From an uncultured Desulfovibrionaceae bacterium (lineage in GTDB: Bacteria > Desulfobacterota > Desulfovibrionia > Desulfovibrionales > Desulfovibrionaceae): a stretch of 64,000 bases of DNA. The notes under the pieces are model-generated. The model did not search any database. It worked only from the letters and a program-made list of their open reading frames with translations, and was not told the origin of the DNA. The stretch is from positions 121,098 through 185,097 of the forward strand of contig CASGAP010000004.1 in the NCBI GenBank assembly GCA_949299515.1. Direction: 5' to 3'. The position numbers and the translations under genes are program-made. Shown one piece after another: positions 7,636-18,988 of the stretch (positions are counted from its first letter, which is position 1; each line of letters opens with the position of its first letter).

Positions 7636-10098
7636 TTATTCTTCGCCGTCTTCGCCTTTGCCCATGGGTACGGTATCGTAGCCGACAACGGTGGCGTTGT
7701 CGTCAAGGCTTACCAGGCGTATGCCCATGGTTGCGCGGCCGTAGGAACTGATTTCCTTTACGCCGAGACGGATTATTTTATTGGTGGACGTAAGCAGAAT
7801 CAGGCTATCCTCGTCGGTTACGGGAATGGAACCGATTACATTGCCTGTTTTCGGGCTTACTTTGAAATTGATAATGCCTATGCCGCCGCGGTTCTGTACG
7901 CGGTACAGTTCCACATTGGTACGCTTGCCGTAGCCCAGTTCGGAAATGCTCATGATTTCCGTGCTGCTGTCGCCGTCTTTAATCGGCAGGCAGCTGACGA
8001 CTTCGTCGTTTTTGCGCAGGCTTATGCCTTTTACGCCGGACGCGCCGCGGCCCATGGCGCGCACATCTTGGCAGGAGAAGCGGATAGCCATGCCCATTTT
8101 GGTAGCAAGCACGATATTGTCGCTTTCTTCTACCTGATGAACGGCAATGAGTTCGTCATCGTCTTTGATGCTCAGGGCTATGAGGCCGCTTTTGCGGCAT
8201 TTTTCGTACAGGGCGGCGCTGGATTTTTTCACCATGCCGGAACGGGTTGCAAAGAAGAAATGCTGGTTTTCCGCAAATTCGCGCACGGTGAGCACGTTTG
8301 CCACAAATTCTTCCTTATCCAGCGGCAGCAGATTGGCAATATGCATTCCTTTTGCGGTGCGGCTTCCTTCGGGCACTTGGTACACTTTCAGCTGATACAT
8401 TCTGCCCTTATTGGTAAACAGGCATAAATACTGGTGATTTGTAGTAGTGATAAAGTCCTGCACAAAATCATCGTCACCTGTGTTCAGACCGGCAATGCCT
8501 TTGCCTCCGCGTTTTTGCTGCTGATAATTGCCGAGCGTGGTGCGCTTGATATATCCGCGGCGGGACAGCGTGATCACAACTTCTTCGTCGGGAATCAGGT
8601 CTTTGATGTCAATGCCGGAAAGCGCTTCGCCCACCACTTCAGTTTTGCGTTCCGTGGCGTAGCTTTCTTTAATCATGGCCATTTCGTCGCGCATGACGCC
8701 GCGCAGCACTTCGCTGTCTTCCAAAATGGATTTGAGGTAGGCGATAAGCTTCATAAGCTCGTCAAATTCTTCCTGCAGTTTATCGTGTTCCAGTCCCGTA
8801 AGACGCTGCAGGCGCATATCCAAAATGCTCTGGGCCTGAATGTCCGTAAAGCCGAACTTGTCCATAAGTCCTTGCTTTGCGGCGGCAGGCGTTTCGCTGG
8901 CTTTGATAAGCGCTACAATATCATCAATAATATCAAGAGCTTTAAGCAAACCTTCCACAATATGCGCTCTGGCTTCGGCTTTATTCAGATCATAACGGGA
9001 GCGGCGTATGATAACTTCGCGGCGGTGATCGAGAAAACACATCAGCGCGGATTTAAGATTGAACAAAATCGGCCTGTTGTTCAGCACTGCCAGCATATTA
9101 ATCCCGAAAGAAGATTCCATGGGCGTATACTTGTACAGAGCATTCATAACCAGGTCGGGAATGGTGCCGCGTTTGAGCTCCACTTCGATATGAATGCCGT
9201 TGCGGTCGGAAAGGTCTTTCAGATCAGACACGCCTTCAATGCGGCGGTCATTGACAAGCGCGGCGATTTTTTCCACCAGGTTTGATTTGTTCACGGCATA
9301 GGGAATTTCCGTGATGACAATGGACTGCGTATTTTTGCCGCGTTCTTTGACTTCCATGCGGCCGCGCATTTTTACGATGCCTTTGCCCGTGCGGTAGGCA
9401 TCGATAAGTCCCTGCCCTGCATAAATCTGTCCGCCCGTGGGAAAATCCGGGCCTTTGACAAACTGCATAAGTTCGTCGACGGACGTATCGGGATCGTTGA
9501 TGAGCAGAAGCAGGGCGTCGCACAGTTCGCCGAGGTTATGGGGCGGAATATTGGTGGCCATGCCCACGGCAATACCCGAAGAACCGTTTACCAAGAGGTT
9601 GGGAATTTTTGTAGGCAGAACAGTGGGTTCCTGTTCGCTGCCGTCGTAGTTGTCGCGAAAATCCACGGTTTCTTTTTCGATGTCCGCAAGAAATTCTCCC
9701 GCAAGACGGCTCATGCGCACTTCGGTATAACGCATGGCAGCGGCGCTGTCGCCGTCTATGGAACCGAAGTTGCCCTGCCCGTCTTCCAGAGGATCACGCA
9801 TATTGAAATCCTGTGCCATACGCACCAAAGCGTCATAAACAGAACTGTCGCCGTGGGGGTGATATTTACCGATAACGTCACCGACAATACGCGCACATTT
9901 TTTATGGGCATTTCTGTACGTATTGTTCAGAATGGACTGGGCGTACAAAATGCGGCGGTGCACAGGCTTCAGCCCGTCGCGCGCGTCAGGAATGGCACGG
10001 CCCACAATAACGGACAGCGAATAATCCAAATAAGACTGGCGCAGTTCCTTTTCTATATCCAAAGTCGGGAACAGTTCTTTGTTTTCTGTATTTTCCAT
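7636..10098 (-). CDS. gyrA: DNA gyrase subunit A
   Basis: GyrA is the breakage-reunion subunit of gyrase, which negatively supercoils DNA as A2B2. The protein has about 820 residues. The winged-helix region reads [20 protein letters not shown] and the catalytic tyrosine lies in [11 protein letters not shown]. The C-terminal beta-pinwheel keeps the GyrA box as QKRGGKG, which separates it from ParC. The quinolone-determining residues corresponding to E. coli Ser83 and Asp87 are Ser and Asp, i.e. wild type; position 84 is Ser rather than Ala. I chose the ATG of [11 protein letters not shown]; a TTG 45 bases upstream is open in frame but adds a non-conserved extension. gyrB lies upstream, separated by a 277-base gap containing two large hairpins. 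Confidence 0.96.
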   Translation of the reverse strand: MENTENKELFPTLDIEKELRQSYLDYSLSVIVGRAIPDARDGLKPVHRRILYAQSILNNTYRNAHKKCARIVGDVIGKYHPHGDSSVYDALVRMAQDFNMRDPLEDGQGNFGSIDGDSAAAMRYTEVRMSRLAGEFLADIEKETVDFRDNYDGSEQEPTVLPTKIPNLLVNGSSGIAVGMATNIPPHNLGELCDALLLLINDPDTSVDELMQFVKGPDFPTGGQIYAGQGLIDAYRTGKGIVKMRGRMEVKERGKNTQSIVITEIPYAVNKSNLVEKIAALVNDRRIEGVSDLKDLSDRNGIHIEVELKRGTIPDLVMNALYKYTPMESSFGINMLAVLNNRPILFNLKSALMCFLDHRREVIIRRSRYDLNKAEARAHIVEGLLKALDIIDDIVALIKASETPAAAKQGLMDKFGFTDIQAQSILDMRLQRLTGLEHDKLQEEFDELMKLIAYLKSILEDSEVLRGVMRDEMAMIKESYATERKTEVVGEALSGIDIKDLIPDEEVVITLSRRGYIKRTTLGNYQQQKRGGKGIAGLNTGDDDFVQDFITTTNHQYLCLFTNKGRMYQLKVYQVPEGSRTAKGMHIANLLPLDKEEFVANVLTVREFAENQHFFFATRSGMVKKSSAALYEKCRKSGLIALSIKDDDELIAVHQVEESDNIVLATKMGMAIRFSCQDVRAMGRGASGVKGISLRKNDEVVSCLPIKDGDSSTEIMSISELGYGKRTNVELYRVQNRGGIGIINFKVSPKTGNVIGSIPVTDEDSLILLTSTNKIIRLGVKEISSYGRATMGIRLVSLDDNATVVGYDTVPMGKGEDGEE

Positions 10099-10260
10099 AT
10101 AAAATTCTCTTATGGCTTCAGGGGATTTTCCCAAAAACCCCAATTAAGATTTTACAATACAAATAATTATTTTATGTATATTAACTTTATTGTATTCTTA
10201 AAATTCAATAAATTGCTCAAATACACCATATCCGCCGTACAGGAATACTTTGAATTGCAG

Positions 10261-10313
10261 TGTTTCACCTTTTGGAGGCGGAAACGTCTGTTTCCTGCCT
10301 AAAACGTGAAACA
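10261..10313. repeat. Long hairpin in gyrB-gyrA gap with parS half-site arms
   Basis: The outer arms are TGTTTCAC and GTGAAACA, each exactly half of a parS site. The stem continues inward through TTTT/AAAA and GGAAAC/GTTTCC with a few mismatches and a four-base loop. The whole stem is about 24 base pairs. Confidence 0.65.
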
Positions 10314-10330
10314 GTGCTGTACGGGACAGC

Positions 10331-10374
10331 GGAAAGGGGTACGGACAGGAAACCTGAAGCGTACCCCGCTTTCC
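10331..10374. terminator. Hairpin directly after gyrB stop codon
   Basis: GGAAAG-GGGTACG pairs with CGTACCC-CTTTCC with one bulge and a loop of about 16 bases. It starts right after the gyrB stop codon on the minus strand. No T tract follows, so it is either a processed 3' end, an attenuator or a simple hairpin repeat. Confidence 0.4.
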
Positions 10375-10375
10375 G

Positions 10376-13953
<3,578 letters not shown>

Positions 13954-13992
13954 ATACTATATCCTTGTTAATAATTAATTAAGTTTTGTTAC

Positions 13993-14161
13993 TTTGTGCG
14001 TAACTCAGATATTTGTTTGTTTTTATTATATTAAATTACGAACAATTTTGGCAACACAAGGAACATAAGGAACAATTGCCGTTTTATTTTCCCGAAAACA
14101 GGCCTTTTTGGCATTTGATTGTCACTTCTGTTACCAAATTGTTCATAACTTTGTTCGTAAC
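13993..14161. repeat. Iteron-like repeat cluster across dnaA 3' end and dnaA-dnaN gap
   Basis: Four copies fit the consensus TTTGTKCRTAAC or its core: TTTGTGCGTAAC (13993-14004), TTGTTCGTAA on the minus strand (14036-14045), ATTGTTCATAAC (14138-14149) and TTTGTTCGTAAC (14150-14161). A longer imperfect inverted repeat of about 21 bases joins 14036-14056 and 14129-14149. Classical TTATCCACA boxes were not seen. This may be a DnaA-binding or origin element. Confidence 0.45.
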
Positions 14162-15076
14162 TCTTAAATCTTCAATCTTTTTGATGGAATGCACTATAGT
14201 TGAATGGTCTTTTCCGCCAAAAATTTTTCCTATTTCCACATACGTTTCGCCAAGCAGGCTGCGGCACAGATAAATAGACAGATGCCGCGCTTCCACTATG
14301 CGCGGATAGCGTTTGCTGCCTTTGATGTCTTTTACGCTGAACCCGTAATGCTGTGCTACCGTGGCAATGATGATTTCCGGGTTGAGGGTAAAAACCTGAC
14401 CTTTTTTTGCCGCAATACGTTCGATATCCTGTATGGCGGGCATTTTTCCCATATGTTCGCGGTACAGCAAAATATGGTTGATTATGGTTTGTATATTGCG
14501 GAACCCCGAACTTTTGCGCGCTATGAACAGGCATTGCTCTTTACTGAGCTTCATTTCCTGTTCTGCGGCGAGTTTTTGCGTGCAGCGGACTTTTATGTCC
14601 AAATCCGGTTCGTGCAGGGTAAAGCTTATGCCTTGGTTTATTTTGGATTCAAAGTTTCTTGGCATGGGTTCTTCCGAATCCGTGTTGCGCAGAAACAGCA
14701 GCACAACGTCAGGCATGAGTTTTTCGGCAAAATACAGTATTTGTTCCTGCAGGGGAATATCATCTTTTATGCGCTGTATGTCGTCGGCAATAAGCAGTTT
14801 TCTGCCGCTTTTGAGGGTAAAGGTTTTTTTCAGTTCCTCCCTTGACTGGTAAAGCAGATCCCCGCACTGCACGCACTGTACTTTCTGCGGATAGTATTTT
14901 TTTAAAACCGTCATAATATGGGTTTTGCCGCTTTCTGTTTTGCCGTTTATAAGCACCGGATTGAAAGCAAACGGTTTTTTGTCCTCAAGGCAGGCGCAGA
15001 TGTCGGATAAAATCTGCAAAATATCCGCGTTTTTTTGATTGAGCAGTATTTCGTCGAACAGTCCGGTTTTCTGCAA
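14084..15076 (-). CDS. dnaA: Short, divergent chromosomal replication initiator DnaA
   Basis: The protein has 330 residues; typical DnaA has about 450. It starts at TTG after a strong GGAGG site, so domains I and II are absent. The AAA+ core has a Walker A fitting GxxxxGKT (GKTESGKT, 45-52) and Walker B LLIADD (94-99). The arginine-finger position reads SKI (K145) instead of SRF, and the sensor 2 position reads INH (H201) instead of LNR. Domain IV is well kept: SKRYPRIVEARHLSIYL and the signature GGKDHSTIVHS (288-297). It should bind DNA at the origin, while ATP-controlled oligomerisation and helicase loading through domain I are in doubt. Its position before dnaN supports the dnaA name; another full-length dnaA may exist elsewhere. 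Confidence 0.85.
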   Translation of the reverse strand: MQKTGLFDEILLNQKNADILQILSDICACLEDKKPFAFNPVLINGKTESGKTHIMTVLKKYYPQKVQCVQCGDLLYQSREELKKTFTLKSGRKLLIADDIQRIKDDIPLQEQILYFAEKLMPDVVLLFLRNTDSEEPMPRNFESKINQGISFTLHEPDLDIKVRCTQKLAAEQEMKLSKEQCLFIARKSSGFRNIQTIINHILLYREHMGKMPAIQDIERIAAKKGQVFTLNPEIIIATVAQHYGFSVKDIKGSKRYPRIVEARHLSIYLCRSLLGETYVEIGKIFGGKDHSTIVHSIKKIEDLRVTNKVMNNLVTEVTIKCQKGLFSGK

Positions 15077-15264
15077 TGTTTCCTCCCATACCGAAACCGT
15101 TTTTTTATAGCAAAAAATTATAAATAAGACAAGTTTTTTTTATTGGAAATAGTCCCCTACATAAAAAATTTAAACAAGCGTTACAGCGTAAAATACGGCT
15201 TGTTATTTTGGGCTGTAAAACATAAAAATTTTTTTAAGGTCTGTACCGCCAGTTTTAATGAAAC

Positions 15265-15294
15265 GTAAAAAAAAAAGCCCGTACAGGGCTTTTT
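15265..15294 (-). terminator. Rho-independent terminator of the par-hldE operon
   Basis: On the minus strand AAAAAGCCC pairs with GGGCTTTTT around a TGTAC loop and runs into ten T residues. It overlaps the stop codon of the heptose kinase gene. Confidence 0.85.
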
Positions 15295-16291
15295 ACCAAT
15301 TTTCCGAGTCAATATACGTAATTTTTGCGGCTTGTATCAGTTCTTCCTGGGTTACTGTGGCCGACCCGACTTTTTCTACCACAAGCCCGGCTGCCAGTGT
15401 CGCTATGTTGCAGGCGGCTGCTTTAGAAAGTCCTATTGATTCGCACGCTGCTATAGCTGCTATGACGGTATCGCCTGCGCCCGTTACGTCAAAAACCTGT
15501 TTAGCTGAACTTTTTATATGATAGGCATATCTTTCGTTTTTAGAAAAATACGCCATGCCTTCTGCTCCGAGCGTAACCAGAATATTTTCAGCGTTCAGTT
15601 CCTCAAGTACGGCATGGGCGGCTTTGCGCGTATCTTCTCTGTTTCGTATGCTCATGCCGGCAAGGGCTTCGGTTTCTTTGTGATTGGGTGTCAGCAGAAA
15701 CGCATTATTATAAAAAGTTTTGTTTTGGGGTTTTGGGTCAATGAAAATTTTCGGTTTGGCAATGCCGAGTTCTGCCGCGGCTTGATATATATTTTCTATC
15801 AGTTCTTTGTACAGAAAGCCTTTGCCGTAGTCCGAAAGAAGTATGACTTCAAAATCGTTCAGAAGTTCTTTGAGTTTTTCCTGCAGGATTTGGATATTTT
15901 TTGTGCATATCGGCGTATCTACTTCTTCGTCGCAGCGTATCATTTGCTGATTTCTGGCAAATATGCGTGATTTAACCGTTGTCGGCCTGTTTTTGTCTTC
16001 GATGAGGTGATAGGCTATGCCGGCTTCTTCCAAAAGTTTTTTTATAATTTCTCCGTAAAAATCCGCGCCGACCATGGAGAGCAGCGTGCAGGAACCGCCC
16101 AGAGCGGCAATATTGCGCGCTACGTTGCCGGCACCGCCCAAAATATTGCGTTTTCTTTCTATTTTTACCACGGGAACGGGCGCTTCCGGCGAAATACGGC
16201 TGGCATCGCCCTCATAATAGGCATCAAGCATAATATCGCCGATTACTAAAACTTTTGCTTTGTCTAGTTGGAGAATTTCCTGCATCATCAT
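15293..16291 (-). CDS. hldE: D-glycero-beta-D-manno-heptose-7-phosphate kinase (RfaE/HldE domain I)
   Basis: This PfkB-family sugar kinase phosphorylates heptose 7-phosphate at C1 in ADP-heptose synthesis for the LPS inner core. Motifs include VIGDIMLDAYYEGDASRISPEAPVPVV, GGAGNVARNIAALG and the C-terminal GAGDTV loop with the catalytic Asp (FDVTGAGDTVIAA). At about 330 residues it holds only the kinase domain; the adenylyltransferase domain of full-length HldE is missing and must be encoded elsewhere, so the name rfaE1/hldA is equally apt. The start ATG overlaps the parB stop (ATGA); two more ATG codons follow at once. Confidence 0.9.
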   Translation of the reverse strand: MMMQEILQLDKAKVLVIGDIMLDAYYEGDASRISPEAPVPVVKIERKRNILGGAGNVARNIAALGGSCTLLSMVGADFYGEIIKKLLEEAGIAYHLIEDKNRPTTVKSRIFARNQQMIRCDEEVDTPICTKNIQILQEKLKELLNDFEVILLSDYGKGFLYKELIENIYQAAAELGIAKPKIFIDPKPQNKTFYNNAFLLTPNHKETEALAGMSIRNREDTRKAAHAVLEELNAENILVTLGAEGMAYFSKNERYAYHIKSSAKQVFDVTGAGDTVIAAIAACESIGLSKAAACNIATLAAGLVVEKVGSATVTQEELIQAAKITYIDSENW

Positions 16292-17223
16292 TCTATTTCC
16301 TTGCTGTCAATGGAAAAAACGCTGAGTATATACAAAAGTTCGTCTTTATTTTTGTAATTGATTTTTATGCTGCCTTTATTTTCCGTGCCTTTAATGACGG
16401 CTTTTTTGTGGAACAGGTCTTTAAGTTTCAAATCTATACTTTGCATTTTTTCGTTCAGCGGTTCTTTTTGTTTGTTTATGCGGGCTGCCGGCATCGTATG
16501 GTACTGATGGGTAAGTTCCTGCGGAAATGTGCCGTTTTCTTTCCAAAAATCCAGAGCTTTTTCCACATCGCGCACTGTCAGCTGATTTTCGATAATGGAA
16601 CTGCATAAAAACTGCTGATCTTCCGGATTGGTTATGCATAAAAGCGCTCTGCCGTGGCCGGCTTTTATTTCGTCATTGGCTATCATGCGCTTGATATTTT
16701 CGGGAAGTCCCAAAAGACGCAGGGTATTGGCAACATTGGAACGGCTTTTGCCTATTTTTTCCGCCAATTCTTCCTGTGAAAGATTGTGAACTATTTTCAG
16801 CTGGTTAAGGGCTTCTGCCTCGTCAATTGCATTCAGGTCTTCGCGTTGCAGGTTTTCGATGAGGGCTATGGTCATGGCTTCGGCATCGGTATAATCGCGG
16901 ACGATAACCGGGATTTCCTGCAGTCCTACCCTGCCTGCGGCACGGAAACGGCGCTCCCCTGCCACTATTTCATACAATTTACCTGTTGTATTTTCTATTT
17001 TTCGTACGATAAGCGGCTGCACTATACCCTGATTTTTTATTGATGTGGCAAGTTCCTGCAGGCTTTCTTCCTTGAAATTTTTGCGGGGCTGGTGAATATT
17101 TGCTTTAATTTTGCTGATATGTACAAGCTGTATATCGTTATTTTTTTCTTCTTCCGTAATTATTGTTTCATCTCTGCTGAAAAGATGATCCAGTCCGCGG
17201 CCCAATCCGTTATTTTTTTTCAT
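16288..17223 (-). CDS. parB: Chromosome partitioning protein ParB (CTPase clamp)
   Basis: This 311-residue ParB/Spo0J binds parS, spreads as a CTP-dependent clamp and works with ParA to segregate the origin region. It has the basic N-terminal box (GLGRGLDHLF), the CTP-binding motifs (IVQPLIVRK, GERRFRAAG at about residues 90-98) and the HTH region (LSQEELAEKIGKSRSNVANTLRLLGLP). The C-terminal dimerisation domain lies at about 240-311. It is translationally coupled to the downstream heptose kinase and lies 9 bases after parA. Confidence 0.95.
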   Translation of the reverse strand: MKKNNGLGRGLDHLFSRDETIITEEEKNNDIQLVHISKIKANIHQPRKNFKEESLQELATSIKNQGIVQPLIVRKIENTTGKLYEIVAGERRFRAAGRVGLQEIPVIVRDYTDAEAMTIALIENLQREDLNAIDEAEALNQLKIVHNLSQEELAEKIGKSRSNVANTLRLLGLPENIKRMIANDEIKAGHGRALLCITNPEDQQFLCSSIIENQLTVRDVEKALDFWKENGTFPQELTHQYHTMPAARINKQKEPLNEKMQSIDLKLKDLFHKKAVIKGTENKGSIKINYKNKDELLYILSVFSIDSKEIE

Positions 17224-17232
17224 AGCTGACTC

Positions 17233-18003
17233 TTATTTTACTACTTTACGTGATTCTACTTCTTTTGCCAAAGAAAGATACGCTTCTGCACCTTTGGATT
17301 TTATGTCGTAATGAAAAATTGTTTTGCCGTAGCTCGGTGCTTCCGAAAGGCGCACGTTTCTCGGTATAATGGTTTTGAATACCAATTTCGGAAAACATCT
17401 TTCTGTTTCGGATTTTACCTGCCGTGCCAGTTTGTTTCTGGAATCGTACATGGTCAGGATAACGCCGAGCAGATTTATGTCCGGATTGAGTTTCTTTTTT
17501 ACTTGTTCATGGGTCTGCAGCAATTTGACAATGCCTTCCAAGGCAAAAAATTCGCATTGCAGGGGGATTACAAGTTCACGGGCAAAGCACAGGGCGTTTA
17601 ATGTTATAAGTCCTAAAGACGGCGGACAGTCCAAAATAATATAATCGTATTTGTCTGCTATTGGTTCCAGTAGTTCTTTGAAGTAGTATTCCCTGTTCTC
17701 TTTGTCCACCAATTCCAGTTCCAATGCCGCAAGATCCGTAGTTGCCGGCAATAGGTCAAGGTATTCTATACCCGTATTTAAAATACTGTTTGCAAGAACA
17801 GCGGAATCCACAAGGGAAGTATACAGATTATATTGATTGTTCTTTCCGTCGAGTCCCAGTGCGCTGGTGGAGTTGGCCTGCGGGTCGCAGTCTACCAGAA
17901 GAACTTTTTTTTCCATTAAAGCCAAGGATGCGGAGAGGTTAACCGATGTTGTTGTTTTGCCTACCCCGCCTTTTTGGTTTGCTATAGCTATAATTCTTGC
18001 CAT
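17233..18003 (-). CDS. parA: Chromosome partitioning ATPase ParA (Soj)
   Basis: This 256-residue ParA/MinD-type ATPase has the deviant Walker [19 protein letters not shown], the A' motif [16 protein letters not shown] and Walker [19 protein letters not shown]. It forms nucleoid-bound gradients that move ParB-parS complexes. The start was placed at MARII because an AGGAG site precedes it and the residues upstream in frame are not conserved. Two perfect parS sites lie 53-108 bases upstream, within the likely promoter region. Confidence 0.95.
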   Translation of the reverse strand: MARIIAIANQKGGVGKTTTSVNLSASLALMEKKVLLVDCDPQANSTSALGLDGKNNQYNLYTSLVDSAVLANSILNTGIEYLDLLPATTDLAALELELVDKENREYYFKELLEPIADKYDYIILDCPPSLGLITLNALCFARELVIPLQCEFFALEGIVKLLQTHEQVKKKLNPDINLLGVILTMYDSRNKLARQVKSETERCFPKLVFKTIIPRNVRLSEAPSYGKTIFHYDIKSKGAEAYLSLAKEVESRKVVK

Positions 18004-18055
18004 TAGAAACTCCTTTTTTTGAAAAATAGAGGAAGTTTTTATTTTTTGCAAGCAA

Positions 18056-18071
18056 TGTTTCACGTGAAACA
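18056..18071. promoter_or_regulatory. parS site 1
   Basis: This is a perfect 16-base palindrome TGTTTCACGTGAAACA, the universal chromosomal ParB nucleation site. It lies just upstream of parA, so ParB bound here could also regulate the par operon. Confidence 0.95.
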
Positions 18072-18095
18072 GAAATTTTTTTATTTATGCGGCAA

Positions 18096-18111
18096 TGTTT
18101 CACGTGAAACA
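18096..18111. promoter_or_regulatory. parS site 2
   Basis: This is a second perfect TGTTTCACGTGAAACA, exactly 40 bases from the first (start to start). The context CAATGTTTCACGTGAAACA is shared by both copies. Confidence 0.95.
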
Positions 18112-18153
18112 ATAAAAAACAATATGAAAAAACATATAAAAAATGCATTAAAA

Positions 18154-18200
18154 ATAATGAGTACATCAAAGATAAATATGTATTTTAATGTATGCATTAA
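18154..18200. promoter_or_regulatory. Candidate operators upstream of the lactate operon
   Basis: A perfect dyad TTAATG-TATG-CATTAA lies at 18185-18200, and a weaker copy ATAATG-AGTA-CATCAA at 18154-18169. Similar sites occur at 34282-34297 and 34326-34341. The regulator is unknown. Confidence 0.4.
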
Positions 18201-18274
18201 TTTGATTTTGTGAATTAAATATTTAAAAACAATTTTGTAACTGTTTGTTTTATTGGACAATTTTTTTTAAAATC

Positions 18275-18303
18275 TTGACAAAAACAAAAATGTAAGGTAA
18301 ACA
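18275..18303 (+). promoter_or_regulatory. Candidate sigma-70 promoter of the lactate operon
   Basis: TTGACA and TAAACA are separated by 17 bases in a strongly AT-rich region. The first gene starts about 50 bases downstream. Confidence 0.5.
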
Positions 18304-18354
18304 AGTTTATTCCGTATCAAATAAACTATAGGTGAAAATATAAGGAGATTGCTT

Positions 18355-18987
18355 ATGTCGACTGAACAAAATCAAGCAAGCCTTGTAGAGGTGTATAAGG
18401 AAAAAGCAATCGCAACTGCCTGTCAGATTGCGGAGTTTAATTCCTTTGAAGAGGCTGTTCCCCATCTTTTGTCATTAATGGAAAACAAAGCTCCGTGCGA
18501 ACTTTTGTACGAGGAAGATGTGGAAAAAGGTCCGAACGGTCCCAACGGCTGTCCCACACGCGTGCAGAAAGTCATTGCCGCACCGGAAATCGGCGAATAT
18601 TACGAACCGCTGAAAAAAGCCTTTGAAGAAAAAGGCTACAAAGTAATCGATTCCGATCTGCGCCATTATGTTGCGGGTATTGATATGGGCATTGCTCTGG
18701 CAAAAAAAGGCATCGCGCAGAGCGGAACCTGCATGGTCAATACCAATAAGGAAGATACGCGCCTTGCTACCATGATCTGCGAATTCAGCGTGCTTGTGCT
18801 GAAAAAATCACAAATCATGCCTACCGTGCTTTCCATGGCTGACGAACTTCGCGCCGAAATGAACCAAAATCCGACAAACTACATAACTTTTATTTCCGGC
18901 CCGAGCCGTACCGCCGACATCGAACGCGTAAGTGCGGTCGGCGTGCACGGACCGCTTGAAATGCATATCGTACTGCTGGAGGGATAA
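18355..18987 (+). CDS. lutC: LutC-like LUD-domain lactate utilisation protein
   Basis: This 210-residue protein belongs to the LUD (lactate utilisation) domain family: HYVAGIDMGIALAKKGIAQSGT is followed by a C-terminal FISGPSRTADIER, a family signature. It is the small subunit of the iron-sulfur lactate dehydrogenase complex that oxidises lactate to pyruvate. The start ATG sits 7 bases after AGGAG; an in-frame TTG two codons earlier is less likely. The stop codon is one base before the start of the fused LutB/LutA gene, and a lactate permease gene follows, so the three form an uptake-and-oxidation operon. Confidence 0.9.
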   Translation: MSTEQNQASLVEVYKEKAIATACQIAEFNSFEEAVPHLLSLMENKAPCELLYEEDVEKGPNGPNGCPTRVQKVIAAPEIGEYYEPLKKAFEEKGYKVIDSDLRHYVAGIDMGIALAKKGIAQSGTCMVNTNKEDTRLATMICEFSVLVLKKSQIMPTVLSMADELRAEMNQNPTNYITFISGPSRTADIERVSAVGVHGPLEMHIVLLEG

Positions 18988-18988
18988 C

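Noticed and set aside
13954..15292. recF or classical DnaA-box cluster near dnaA
   Set aside because: No recF gene lies between dnaN and gyrB, and no run of TTATCCACA-like boxes was seen on either side of dnaA.
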